In this document: positions 24,045 to 34,589 of the stretch, piece after piece
Layout: each line of letters opens with the position of its first letter
Numbering within the stretch: position 1 is the first letter of the stretch
DNA from: Moniliella sp. 'wahieum'
Lineage: Eukaryota > Basidiomycota > Moniliellomycetes > Moniliellales > Moniliellaceae
Assembly: GCA_003971905.1 (NCBI GenBank)
Contig: RSEE01000002.1
Coordinates: 1,054,001-1,118,000, forward strand
Reading direction: 5' to 3'
Length of the DNA: 64,000 nt
The notes under the pieces: generated by a model
The model's input: only the letters and a program-made list of their open reading frames with translations
Told to the model about the DNA's origin: nothing
Database searches by the model: none
Made by a program: the position numbers and the translations under genes

Positions 24045-25360
24045 TCATGCGACAAAGTAGGCCAAACATCCCACCACTACAAGAAGTGGAATGAACCAGG
24101 TGAAACATCCAGGAACTCTTTTGTGGAGAAGCTGGACCGGCACCTCCACCGTCGCGTTAGGCGTTTGCATTTTGTACGCCCCAACACAAAGTCGCCGTGA
24201 TCGTAGAAGCGACTCATCATGCGATCCTTGACCGCCCACCGCTTACGCAACCAGGCATCAAACTCGGCCTTCTCTTCCGGTGTCGCCTCAAACTCATCCT
24301 CCCCGCTCTTGGTGGCCGTAGGGGGAAGCTTGCCCAGTGGAGGCGGGTCGCCACCAGACGAAACGTCGTACCCTCCGGTACTGCTGGGAGTGACGGGTAA
24401 CGATACAGTTGATATGGATCGCGGGCGGGGCGATAGCCAAGACAAAGACACTGCGCAGAGTGTAGTAATCTTGTCCATATCCCGCTCGGGGAACACCGGG
24501 GTAGCCAATTGTGTAATCCTAACCGGGTTAATGCAATCCTAGTCGCCATAGGAGATAGGGAGACGTACCACCAACCACAGGTCCTCCACCTCCGCCGCCA
24601 ACGTTCGCAGACAAAGAAAAGCCCTGTGCTACGCGGGGAAGTAGGAGGTTTTTTGGATCCTCCAAGCCGAGCTTGGCAGCAAACTTGGCCGAGACCGGGC
24701 GTGTGTCGCGTGAGACCAGTGTGCCTTCTGGAAAAATCAGGAGCAAAAGTTTTCCAAGTGATTCATCCTCTTTTTTATCTTGTGGGCGTAGAGAGTCGGC
24801 CATGTGGGCCAGACTTTTGCCAGAGGGGAGCGGTCGGCGAGCCAATTGCGCTGGAGAAAGATGAAGCGGAAGAACTGCATCCCCCACCCAAGGACGGGAA
24901 CCCATTTAAGCGACGCTTTGAGGATGATGTACAAGTAGGAGGACAGACCGGCGTAATAAGATACACACCAAAGGTAGAGCCAATCAAGGTAGATTTGGTG
25001 GTTCGACATTGCCACGCTTCGAGGCGGAAGGTTGAGGCCAGTGACCTTGTCCCCCTGCTTGCGGAGAAACGGGGAGGGATCGACGGGGTTGCCATTGGCG
25101 TCGGTGAAGCTGAGCACAAGGCGGCTGGGAGCAAAAAGCTGACTGAGAGACACCAGAAGCAAGCCAAAAGAGTGCTTAGTGTACCGAATGATACGCGAGT
25201 ACGCGCCCGGCAGGACGATGCTCAAGGGCCAGACGAGGAACTGGAGGCCATTGATCATGAAGCACGAGAGATGGAACCAGACCAGCACGGTCAGCGTCTT
25301 TGCCAGCCGGATGGGCGGAGCGGGTCGCTCACTGAGCGGCACCGAGTACAGATCTGCCAT
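24045..25360 (-). CDS. 1-acylglycerol-3-phosphate / lysophospholipid acyltransferase, Cst26 type
   Basis: Transfers an acyl group to a lysophospholipid in the ER or mitochondria-associated membrane, in phospholipid remodelling. It starts MADLYSVPLSERP at 25360. An N-terminal hydrophobic pair (LVWFHLSCFMINGLQFLVWP) precedes motif I NHQIYLDWLYLW (an NHx4D variant) and motif III LLLIFPEGT. The segment KFAAKLGLEDPKNLLLPR follows. After an intron with a GTACGT donor near 24570 the chain continues in the family-specific stretch TIGYPGVPRAGYGQDYYTLR, which places it with fungal Cst26 and animal lysocardiolipin acyltransferases rather than Slc1. The end has FDAWLRKRWAVKDRMMSRFY and a terminal membrane helix (FTWFIPLLVVVGCLAYFVA). 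A few one-base shifts affect 24400-24000. Substrate preference is unknown. Confidence 0.85.
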
Positions 25361-26614
25361 AGCAACGTCTGGGTGGGGCCCGTAGTGATGCAGGATGGTG
25401 GTGGTGGGCAGATAGATCGATAGCTGCTGGGCTCAAGGCCACAGCTTATGACTTCCTGTGGTCTGAGGGGCGTGACAGCCTGGCCGCCTGAGCATCGTCC
25501 CCAGCCCAACGCATTGGCACGCGAGTATCACGCGGTCACGCACACGTCCACCCGATCACCGGCCCGCCTCAATTGCCTAATTGAATACTTGCATTGGCAG
25601 CCTTGCAGGCAGCGCCACGTCACGTGATGCGCAACGCCCGTTCTGGCCAAGCCCAGCCTGGCAGCTCTGATCTGCCCAGACTGGGTGGTGCAGAGACGGC
25701 GCATACTTTCAACATCCTACCTCTTCTACACGAGTACCCAAGTAATGCTGGTCTGCCTTCTGCACGCCCCTGCGCGCACGCCAGGGGAGGACCTGGTGCA
25801 GCCCCAAACTGTCTGTGGACCAGTTCCCGCCTTGTTCCTCTCCACGCGCTACCAGGGTTAGGGGGTACAAGCATGGAAAAGAGTATATACACCGCTCTAT
25901 TATAGCTTTCCCGACACTCCCATTTCACACCAGTTTACTTGCTTACTATGGTTCAAGGAAATACCAATTGCTTCATCGAATGCAATCTCATATATGGGAA
26001 GTAATGTGAGTCCCACCGGCCCCGTCGGCATTCCCTTATCAGAAGAGGTGACCGGCCGGCCGGTGACTTCGCTTTACCCCTTGGCCAAGCGGGGGTGGAG
26101 GCAACGTGTTCAGTTGTCCAACAGACATTGTCTTCTTAGTCTACATGAGGGAAAAGATCCCGGTTTTTTTCCCATTAGTTATATGAGATGATTCATCTAT
26201 GCATCCGCCGGTGTGTGCAAGACAGGTACGGAAGGGCGGACTCCTCTTCGCTATCCCTGATGGCCGGGGCAGACACTGCTTCCCTTTATATTAGTCGGAT
26301 TTTGGAAAGCCATTGCCTAAACTTGTTCCGCGAGACAGAATCGCTGTTGACGCAGGCTGTGAGAGAGTCTTTGCTCACGATTTGAATGTACAGTGGGGCC
26401 AACAAAAGACGTTTGCTTACAAGGCGGGGCCGTGATAGGGGGGCCAAGATCAAGTCGGACACTCTCGAGGCTAAACGAACAAAACAGGTACCACCATTTG
26501 AGCTGACTACCCAGACCCGCTAGGTGCCACGCCAAGGCCGAGTCGCTGAATTGATCTGAGGTGGCGGCAGCAAGACCTTTATAGTAGTGATACATGTTCT
26601 TAACCCATGGGGCA
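25361..26614. other. Intergenic stretch of 1.25 kb
   Basis: No conserved coding sequence on either strand. It includes the upstream region of the acyltransferase and the 3' flank of bL35m. A short perfect palindromic run, CACGTCACGTG, lies near 25616-25626. Confidence 0.5.
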
Positions 26615-27136
26615 TCATGCATCTTTCCCGCCCCTTGTTAGAGCGGCAAGCCCGAGTAGCTTACGGAAGAGCTTGTTCTGTGCACCAGACTTGATGTACG
26701 CCGGCTTGCGGAGACGCACGCGACGGGCACGGGACATGCCATAGTTGTGAGAAGCCGTGTAGTTGTGCCAGTGCTTGAAGATGATGCGGCCATTGTCGTC
26801 TTTGAGAATACGAACACGCTTCATGAGACCCTTGTGGGGCTTAAACTTGATCCGCTCAATGGCCTTGGACTTCATTCTTTTGGGCTTAAAGTTGGCGCCC
26901 GGCTTGGAACGCATGACCTGCTTGCCGCGACCACGCTTGAGCGGCCGTTTGCTCTTGGGCACCCGGATCCTCAAGCCGGGGGGGGCAGTGCGGCCATCGA
27001 AGGAGGGGAGGGCGAGAGTGGGGCGGGTACGCGCACACAGAGCCAGCCCCCTGGTAAGAGCCACTGGGGCAGAACGCACAGTGGGGCGCACGGCGAGGCT
27101 CAACCCGGCCAACAGACGTGTCGTTGCCAACACCAT
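26615..27136 (-). CDS. Mitochondrial large-subunit ribosomal protein bL35m
   Basis: Component of the mitochondrial 54S/39S subunit. Single uninterrupted exon from ATG 27136 to the stop at 26615 (173 codons). The N-terminal 45 residues are Arg/Ala/Leu-rich without acidic residues, a typical mitochondrial presequence. The bacterial L35 core follows: KFKPHKGLMKRVRIL, then SRARRVRLRKPAYIKSG and FRKLLG near the C-terminus, with a fungal extension between. No frame disruption. Its start lies 186 bp from the start of the divergent mL53 gene, so the two probably share a promoter. Confidence 0.9.
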   Translation of the reverse strand: MVLATTRLLAGLSLAVRPTVRSAPVALTRGLALCARTRPTLALPSFDGRTAPPGLRIRVPKSKRPLKRGRGKQVMRSKPGANFKPKRMKSKAIERIKFKPHKGLMKRVRILKDDNGRIIFKHWHNYTASHNYGMSRARRVRLRKPAYIKSGAQNKLFRKLLGLAALTRGGKDA

Positions 27137-27322
27137 GGTTGCGGGAAGCTTGGATGATGGGCCGGCCCGGCCCGCCGTGATTCTTCGGAATGGCTGACGG
27201 AACAAATTAATTCCGCTGTCCAACTTCCTCGCCCTCAGCTGGTCGCTGATTTGTGTGGGAGGCAGGAAGACGTCTTCCAGAGTCCAGCTACCAGCTCTCA
27301 AGTTGCCAGCCCTACCACCGCC
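27137..27322. promoter_or_regulatory. Shared divergent promoter, bL35m / mL53
   Basis: A 186-bp gap separates the ATG of bL35m (minus) from that of mL53 (plus). Both encode mitochondrial large-subunit proteins, so a shared bidirectional promoter would give matched expression. I see no TATA box. Confidence 0.55.
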
Positions 27323-27845
27323 ATGACGCTATCACTTAATCTTTTCAAGCACATGACCAAAATCGACGTGCGCATGGTCCCTGTGCCCGTATCCCCCGGA
27401 ACGCGGGCCCTGCGCACTTTCCTCTCCTACCTCCCCGCCCGGTTACCGACCAATGCAGCCATCGTCTATGGTCTGACCGAAATGCCGCCCATTAACATTA
27501 CTCCGTCACATCGCCCAAGCAGGCCAGCATTGAAGTCCACTACACAGACGGGAGCAAGGTTACCGTTATTCCCGACCGCCAGCCCAAACTCGGTTTCCTT
27601 GAGTTGCAACGTAGGGTACGTCCCGCTCCCTTGGCATCACCTCCAGCATGCTAACTGTGCCCGCATCCCCGTAGCTTGAGGGCCCGGCACGGCTGCTTTA
27701 TCTCAAGGAGCAGGATTCTGATACCACGACATGCATATTCAAACCTGAACCACTGGATGGGGTGGAAAGCAATGGTTTCACCAGGAGCAACGTGGATTTC
27801 CTGGGCTTTCTTTTCTGTCGCCGAGGCTGGTACATAGGGACATGA
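27323..27845 (+). CDS. Mitochondrial ribosomal protein mL53 (fungal MRPL44 family)
   Basis: Begins MTLSLNLFKHMTKIDVRM, then VPVSPGTRALRTFLSYLPA, which fits the mL53 start where a short beta strand is followed by the NPF/T-ARxFL helix. A one-base loss near 27501 interrupts the frame; beyond it the chain reads ASIEVHYTDGSKVTVIPDRQ, the typical second half with a D-G-K strand. An intron at 27616-27674 (59 nt, GTACGT to CGTAG) joins FLELQRR to LEGPARLLYLKEQ. The exon ends at TGA 27843-27845. mL53 is a late-added protein of the mitochondrial large subunit. The extreme C-terminus (FLGFLFCRRGW) does not look conserved and may follow another indel. Confidence 0.72.
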
Positions 27846-28597
27846 AAGAGGGATGGTCGCCATTACTCGCTCGCCTGCTTAAATGCCAAGGGTGGTTACG
27901 TTGAGCGGATGGGGCCGCTGGAGGGGCCGAGAGCAGCTCCACAGGAAAAAAAGAAACGTGGGGCAAAAGTTCGCCATCACATTCGGGAGACTATCCGGTC
28001 GCCTGCGGGAAGACGGCAGACACGCATTTTGATTGGATCATTGAGAGGGCCAAGGATGGAGAGTCGGTACTGAGAGATGCATGCGGTCATATCAAGCCCA
28101 GACTCTTTCCATCCAGGTCATTTGTAACGCTCAGGCTATGACAAAGTAAACGCTTTTCCCTGCAGGCTCCCCCCTCTGGTATGATAGCCATAAAGCAGTT
28201 AAGAAAAGGGAACTTCGCGCCATCAGGCTTACTTCGGATTCTCGAACCCGACGAAGATGGCCGTGCCGACCCGACTACAAAGTGATCCCAGGGCTCGACT
28301 CAGTCGGAGGTGGTGCGCCAGCGTTCTTCTTGTGAATGTTGAACGTTAAACCACGCGAAGCCGAACGTAGAACGGGCAAAGCCACGATTTCAGTATTTCA
28401 TTCCAGCGTTCGACTTTTAAGCACTACCAGCTAGGCCTTAAGACAGTCACGTGGCTGGCTAGTCACCCGTCAGCCGCTCAGCCTCAGCGGAAGAGCTGCG
28501 GAAAAGGATTAGAATCGGCCCGGGGCTCGGCTGGTCGGCCACACCAGTCGGATGGCGATGGCTTGCCGCGAGCCATCCACCTTGACTTACGGGCAAC
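27846..28597. other. Intergenic
   Basis: No gene recognised between the mL53 stop and the complex I subunit start. Base composition is less GC-rich than in neighbouring genes. No repeats of note. Confidence 0.5.
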
Positions 28598-29204
28598 ATG
28601 TCATTGTACCCCAAGTGGCTGCCGGACGTCCACGTCCGCGAGGGCAAGCCCCTCTGGCAGGATCCCGCCTCCTTCGAGCCCCTGAAGGGCGCCGTCTTCG
28701 TTGGTGGGTACACTGGCTTTGTTGGCTCTCTCGTTGCTTTCAACCGTATCCTTGCCGAGTCGGGCAAAGTTGTCCGCCCCCCCTTCCATGCGCGGGCGGC
28801 CAGGTGATGCGCACGGCTGGTACCTATGGTGCCGTGGGTGCCACATTTGCCTTTGTCCAGGCCGCGGTCCGTGTGGCTCGCGGCAAGAAGGCCGAGGACT
28901 TCGTCTCCTCCTTCTCCGGCGGTGCCGCTGCGGGATTTTTGATTGGCGCACGCAGTACGTCATCTTTTTCTCTTCGTTCCTTATGTATGGAGTGCTGACA
29001 ACTTGGTGTGTAGGGGGTACGACTCCGGCCCTTTTCCTCGTGCCCTTGCTCACTGGATTGACGATGGGCACGCTAACCTTCATGGGCACTTCGTTCACCC
29101 GCGGCGATGAGCTGTATGGCCAACCGGGACCGCTGGATATTCAAGACCAATTGGTCACGCATAAGCCTGATGACCTCAAGGTGGACAAGCTCTGGCCTCT
29201 CTAA
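28598..29204 (+). CDS. Mitochondrial complex I accessory subunit, NDUFA11 / 21.3 kDa type
   Basis: Tim17-like four-helix protein of the NADH:ubiquinone oxidoreductase membrane arm. It starts MSLYPKWLPDVHVREGKPLW, close to the fungal 21.3 kDa subunit start, then helix 1 (FVGGYTGFVGSLVAFN). A shift at the C-rich run near 28780 separates this from RTAGTYGAVGATFAFVQAAV and FVSSFSGGAAAGFLIGAR. An intron of about 58 nt (GTACGT donor at 28955, GTGTAG acceptor) leads to TTPALFLVPLLTGLTMGTL, and the chain ends DDLKVDKLWPL at 29204. The Tim17 superfamily also includes import channels. The N-terminal motif and length of about 180 residues favour the complex I subunit. Confidence 0.76.
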
Positions 29205-29776
29205 GTGCCAAATGGATTCTGCTCCTGCATGACTGTCTCCTCACCTGAGTGTACCAATACTAAAGTGTTACAGCCAGCCTTCGACCTGGCGTCAGACGTG
29301 AATGGAAGTGGTTAAGAACCAGTTTCTTCCTCCTATTGTCTCATTTTGAGATGAAGGGAAATGATTGCTTGGTTCGATGGATAATCATCTCCAGGGGTTG
29401 CGTCCGGAGAATACTGGCGCCGCTGTTCAAAAAGATAGTGTTTGCGTCGTCCTCCCGAACAGCGGGGTAGCGCTTATGAAGCTGCAAGCTGAAAATCATG
29501 TTGATGGTAGGACACGGCCAAACGAAATGAGTGGCCCCTCTGTGTCTGCCTGCGCTGCACTATGCGTAATCCGCGTCAAGTGCCAATCTGGAGGCAGGGG
29601 AAGACGCGCACAATCACGCTCTAGAACTTGAACTTGAAGGCGCAAGTGGGGCAAAGGGGGCATTGCGGGTGGCGGCTTAGAGCATGAGGCATGAGGCCAG
29701 TATCTCGGAGCGCACGGGGGCAATTTATTCATTTACCTTGCCCCCCAGCAATGCGTTTTCCCTCCACCACATCGAC
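29205..29776. other. Intergenic
   Basis: 3' flank of the complex I subunit gene and promoter of SEC12. Nothing conserved seen. The SEC12 reading frame stays open upstream to about 29684, so an earlier start is possible. Confidence 0.5.
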
Positions 29777-31071
29777 ATGCGCGCGGCACACTACAGCCAG
29801 CCAGTCGGGCTCCCAGTGTATGCGGTTGCATTCGTTGCCCCCCGTGTTGTTGCCTATGTCGGAGGCGGAGGAGCGTCCAAGAGTGGTGTGAAGAACAAGC
29901 TGGTTCTCGCTGGGCTGGAGGATGAGGCGCTTCATCCGCTCGTTGAGCTCACTCTCAGCTCTGATGAGGATGCACCGATGTGCATGGCCGTTGACCGGGT
30001 GGGCGGGGTGATTGTGTGCAGTGTTAATTCGTCCCCCAGTACACTGAAAAGGGGGGAGAACAAGACTCTCCGCCTATATCGGTATACCCTCCCTCCCCGG
30101 GGCGGGAGAGTCGAAGAACCCAGATGTTAAGTACGTCGAACCCGCCTTCTGAGCCATCAGGGCTGACACACCACAGGGAGGGCGACGAGAGTGAGGCCAC
30201 ACTCGAACCTCTGAGGTTTATTCCGGATTGCCCATTACGAATCCCGAGGACTATCCCAAGGTCCTTGCGTTGGCTCCCGCGATCACCTCCGAAAGCGGAA
30301 ACAGAACAGCTGGTCGCGCTCTACTTGAGGCGGGCACCGATGGCAGTGTGGTGCTGCATCCGTATCCTCATGTGAGCGGGAAGGCTCTATGGAGTGCGGC
30401 GCCTACTCAGCCTGAGGCACTTTTTGCGCTCTCGATACGATTTACGATGCGGATTTTGCACCCTCGGTGACGTAGTGGCGATCGCTGCCGCCCAAACGTT
30501 GCGCATCGTCAGCGCAGAGGGGGAGGAGCCGACGGTAACGCGGTCGATCACCAACCCCGAAGTTGGGACAGGGAAGGGCACGTTCCGCTCGGCCAAGTTT
30601 GCTCCTCATGGCCGTGTTCTCTATACAGCTGTCAACACCACCCCTCCTAGCGGGGCAGGCAAGAAGGCGCCGCGGACTAGTTTTGTATCGGCGTGGGAGG
30701 TCGACAACTGGGCGCTGCGCGACACGCGCAAAGTTGGTGCCAAACCCGTGACTACATTTGCGGTCGCACCCGACGGCGGGGCGGTGGCAGTTGGGGGGGC
30801 AGACCTGAGCATAAGTGTGCTGGATGGAGAGACGCTGAGGCTGCGCACTCGGATTCTTGCTGCCCACTCGTTCCCCCCGCCCACCACTCTCGCCTTCTCG
30901 CCCGACGGGCGTTGGCTTGTGTCCGGCTCAGCGGACAACACGCTGCGATGTGTGCGGGTGCCTGAGAGGAGCGGCGGGAAGCATGGGCCTGCACTGGCGG
31001 CGCTGCTGGCGGCGCTGCTCCTGCTGCTGGTTGCGATGGCCGTCCAGCTGTCTCGGCAGCAGGGAGCGTAA
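29777..31071 (+). CDS. SEC12: ER guanine-nucleotide exchange factor for Sar1 (Sec12/PREB), WD40
   Basis: Loads GTP on Sar1 to start COPII vesicle formation at the ER. From the ATG at 29777: YSQPVGLPVYAVAF, then YVGGGGASKSGVKNKLVL, the glycine-rich K-loop that is the Sec12/PREB signature and binds potassium. LSSDEDAPMCMAVD follows. An intron near 30129-30178 (GTACGT donor, CCACAG acceptor) leads to YPKVLALAP, then the WD-type stretch EAGTDGSVVLHPYP. After a shift come FAVAPDGGAVAVGGADLSIS and LAFSPDGRWLVSGSADNTLR, further blades of the propeller. A C-terminal helix (LLAALLLLLVAMAVQL) anchors it in the ER with a very short luminal tail. The next gene on the same strand is the COPII cargo receptor SURF4/ERV29. 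Confidence 0.88.
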
Positions 31072-31339
31072 CGGGACGCGTCTGAGTGACGCGTAGCAAG
31101 GCATGCTGTGCTATGCTGTGACCGTCTTGGACACGTAAGAATGCCAAGACCTACGAGGGCGTAGGGATGCACATGTTGGTTTTGAAATTGCACACCTGCC
31201 ACGTGGCTCAGGATGATCGATGATCGGGCGAGTACAGGCGAGCATATCCCCGTAGTGTGGCCGGCAGCGAGGATAGCCGCAGTTAATTCGGTCGCAGTAC
31301 TCAGCTGTTCCTGCACCGCCACACCGCCCCCACCGCCCT

Positions 31340-31353
31340 CCCCCCCCCCCCCC
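31340..31353 (+). repeat. C14 homopolymer just upstream of the SURF4 start
   Basis: A run of 14 C ends 16 bp before the ATG at 31370. Two other runs of this length lie at 885-899 and 20436-20449. Such tracts are prone to length errors and could also mark pyrimidine-rich core promoters. Confidence 0.8.
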
Positions 31354-31369
31354 ACCAACACCCTCTTCG

Positions 31370-32721
31370 ATGGCGTACCAGCCCACTCATCTCGGTGCTC
31401 CCGCCGCGGGGCTCCGCCGACGTTGGGTACGCCCCGCAACCCCTACATGCCCCTCTCCCACTCCCCGCGCCTCTCGCCTCGCCCCTCGCCCCAGCCCTCC
31501 CCTTCGCAGCGTTCTCCTCACGCGGCCTCGTCCACCCGCCTGCCCCCGGCACCCACCACTGGGCTCGGCCACCGCAACTATGCGTCGATGAGCGGTGTGC
31601 CCTACACCGCGAGTCAAGGCCCATGTATGGCAACATGCATACCCGGCATGCCCCACACGCCAGCGTTGCTGCCCCTGGGCACATGCCCCCCGTCGGCATG
31701 GGCTCTTATGCCAGCACTGCCAGCCCCTATGCATATGGCCATACGCGACCTGCTTCGTACGCCGGTCCTTCACCCTACAGCGCTGGCTATGGCGGGGGAT
31801 ATGGGTCGTCGTCGTTCGGCGCCCCCTACGGTGGAAGCACCCTCTCGTCCGCCGCCCCTGCTTCGTCTGCGTGGACCGATGCCGACACCCACCCTCATAC
31901 AGCAGCTGAAGGACTTCTCTTCGCGCGCAGAGGATGCCATCGACACGTACACACACCCGATCAAACCTTACATCCCTGCCCTTGGTCGGTTTTTGATTGT
32001 CGTCACCTTCCTCGAGGATGCGATCCGTATCGTGTCCCAATGGTCTGACCAGCTCGCCTACCTTCAGCGATACCGGCACTTTTACTGGGGATTCAGTCAT
32101 ATCTTCCTCCTGACCAATGTCGTCGTCATGACCGCGGCTTCGTTTGCCGTCATTTTGCGGCGTTTTCCCGAAGCTTCTGTCGCGGCTTTACTGTGTGTGA
32201 TCTTCGCGCAAGCGGTGGGGTACGGAATGCTGCTCGATGCAACCTTTTTCCTGCGCAACCTTTCGGTCATCGGCGGCTTGTTGATGTGTCTCTCTGACTC
32301 TCTCAAAGCTGAAAGAAAGCACCACCCGATCCTGGCTGGGCTACCCTCGATTTCTCCTACCGATCGAAACATCTACCTCCAACTCGCCGGGCGTGTGCTG
32401 CTCATTGGCTTGTTCATTGGCTTCATCTTCCATGGGGAGTGGTCTTTCCTTCGTGCTATCACGGCTGTCCTGGGTCTCGGTGCGTGCGTCATGGTTGCTG
32501 TCGGGTTCAAAGCCCGCTGGTCGGCTTCCTTCCTTGTGCTGCTCCTCTCCTCGTTCAATTTGGTCGTGAACAACTTCTGGTCCGTGCACACGAACCACCC
32601 GTCTCGGGATTTCCTCCGGTACGACTTTTTCCAGACGCTCAGCATTGTAGGGGGGTTGCTTCTGCTGGTCAATATGGGCCCTGGGTCCTACTCGATTGAC
32701 GAAGCCAAGAAGGAATCGTAA
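31370..32721 (+). CDS. ERV29: SURF4/Erv29 family COPII cargo receptor
   Basis: Multi-pass ER-Golgi receptor that packages soluble secretory proteins into COPII vesicles. The N-terminal 170 residues after MAYQPTHLGAPAAG are low-complexity (Pro/Ser/Tyr/Gly-rich, with GYGGGYGSSSFGAPYGG) and are read through four single-base shifts between 31410 and 31890. From about 31900 the frame is clean to the stop: IKPYIPALGRFLIVVTFLED with a conserved RIVSQWSDQ, then six to seven hydrophobic helices, SIVGGLLLLVNMGPG and the terminal KKES. That is a KKxx dilysine ER-retrieval signal, as expected for a protein cycling between Golgi and ER. The long disordered extension before the Surf4 core is also known in other basidiomycete homologues. 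It directly follows SEC12. Confidence 0.92.
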
Positions 32722-33442
32722 AGTTTGGTTCAAGGAGACCACCAGCGGGCGTTGAACGTTGAACTCCTCCTTACCCAAATAAACATGCTTTTTCCCTTGG
32801 GCCCCAGTCACAGTCACCTGGTCAACAACACGAGTCCTGTAGGGCAGCCCTACCACCTCAACTTTCGCTTCTTTTTACTACTGAGCCAACAAACGAGCTT
32901 CGTTCTCTCTCACGTAGCACCCCTCAAGCACCAAATTTGATACGAAAGCATGTGTGACCAATAGCGCCGAGCAGGGTGTGAGTGTCGGCAATACCAGCCT
33001 GCAGTGGGCCAGATGCACATCAATCTCTGCTGTCAAAAGGTAGCTCAATTTACATGAATTCTGTTGCACCACCGTGATGGTTGCTGTGAGTGTGGCACTG
33101 CCCTCAAAGGTTTGGTCTATAGACTTCGCCTGTGCGCCTCGCTCCTACGTGGCGCCTTCACTTTGATCCAATTGTAAGCCGCGCATGTAATAGACACCAC
33201 TGGCGCATTCCTCTCTTTCTTCCTTACCACCCTCACCTCTTCGCTCAACTGGTTACTTCGTTCTCGCTCACCTGCTTCTGGTAGTTCAGACCGCGCCGTC
33301 GGCCTGCCGTAGTACGTCGCTACAATTCAGTGCAAATTTTTGTATCAACTAGGGGACCACTGGGCCCACTAACTGGTCTAAAATTTTAGAAGTATGCCCG
33401 TAGTGACAGTTATGTTTCCCATTTGGTTGTCGAACCGTCAAC
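32722..33442. other. Intergenic region before the tRNA
   Basis: No gene recognised. Open frames are short and without motif. This is the 3' flank of SURF4 and the 5' flank of the tRNA. Confidence 0.5.
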
Positions 33443-33514
33443 GCCTCTTTGGCTCAATGGTAAGGCGTCGCACTCGTAATGCGAAGATTAGTCGTTCGAT
33501 TCGGCTAGGAGGCA
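33443..33514 (+). tRNA. tRNA-Thr (anticodon CGU), intronless
   Basis: A full cloverleaf of 72 nt. The acceptor stem pairs 33443-33449 (GCCTCTT) with 33507-33513 (AGGAGGC) including one G-U, with discriminator A at 33514. The D arm has GGCTCAATGGT. The anticodon stem TCGCA/TGCGA is perfect, with loop CTCGTAA and so anticodon CGT, reading ACG. The T arm is AGTCG-TTCGATT-CGGCT. The internal B box GTTCGATTC is intact. A run of six T follows at once, a Pol III terminator. Confidence 0.93.
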
Positions 33515-33520
33515 TTTTTT
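33515..33520 (+). terminator. Pol III T-run terminator of the tRNA gene
   Basis: Six consecutive T directly after the discriminator base of tRNA-Thr, the normal RNA polymerase III stop signal. Confidence 0.88.
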
Positions 33521-33839
33521 GCCATCGTGTTGATTTTTTGTTCCAGCAAGTCATCAACTGCACTTCGCTGATGATGTTTTGACCTGTTGTGTGGTGTCCA
33601 TCTACTTGGCTGGAGGGTCTACGTGACTGGAGTCGGTGCCTGTGCTTACATCAGTGGTAAACGCAGTGCCCTGAGCGCTTTAGACGCGCGAAGATCCCAT
33701 TCGGAAGTTTACAGCTGAAAAATCAATCTAGCAGGCGGGAGCGTTTGCCACAAAGCAAGAAAGCTGAATTTTGAGCCCAGCCACCATTCGCATCTCCTGA
33801 AGGTCGGTGATGGTTGGGGCATTGGGGACAGTCAATGAC

Positions 33840-34589
33840 TTAGTACCACGACCCCCTACCCCGTCCACGATAGGGGCGGCGGGGATAATACCCACGTCCC
33901 CTCCCCGGCCACGCCCACGCCCCCGTGTCATACCTGGGATGTTGGTGCGCTTGGCGGTAACCTTCAGAAGGCGGCCGCGGAAGAGGGACTCGTTGAGGAG
34001 CATCGCGCTCGCTACCAATGATGGGTCGGAAAATTCAACATAGGCAAACCTAATCCAGTGTCAGAGGTATGATTTTTTTTGGTGGAAACGAAGGACGTAC
34101 CCTTTAGGATGGCCAGTGAACTTGTCACACAAAATGGTCACCCGGTTGATGCTACCACATCCGCTGAAGTGTTGTTGAATTTCTTCCGGTGACGCGCCAT
34201 AGTCCACCTGTGGGGGGGGGGTCAGTACCACGGAACAAATGGAAGAAGAACATCAAGACATACGTTACCGACATAGATACTACGCGCATCCACCTCCTCC
34301 TTTTCCTCTTCGTAGGACCAGAACCAGGGGGCCTCGGTGCTGGTGGATTGGAAGTAGATGGCGCAGGAGCAGCAGCATCGGACTGAGCGGTCATCTCACG
34401 CAGCTTGGCCGCCTCAGCCTCCATCTCGGCCATCCGGGCCTTCATCGCCTCAATCTCGGCGTCCTCGTCGAGCGCTCCCATGTCGGCGTCCATACCGGCG
34501 CCAGCGGCAACGATGGGGTGTTCCGCCGCTGGGGCAGCGGGCGCGGGAACGGTGGTGCTGGTGGCGGGGGCGGCGGGCTGGTCAGACAT
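33840..34589 (-). CDS. Nuclear poly(A)-binding protein 2 (PABPN1/Pab2)
   Basis: Binds poly(A) tails in the nucleus and acts in polyadenylation and RNA decay. The start ATG at 34589 gives an Ala/Pro-rich acidic N-terminus, then a coiled coil ([20 protein letters not shown]), as in PABPN1. The RRM is split by two introns. RNP2 region DARSIYVGN ends at a GTATGT donor; after a C-rich 3' splice site come [20 protein letters not shown] and [15 protein letters not shown] second intron (GTACGT to ATTAG) leads to RNP1 FAYVEFSD. The tail is KRTNIPGM followed by RG repeats. In the frame that opens after a one-base shift near 33920 it ends [13 protein letters not shown] at TAA 33840-33842, exactly the RGG-type tail of this family. 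Without the shift a non-RG tail would run to 33728, which I think is an artefact. Confidence 0.88.
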
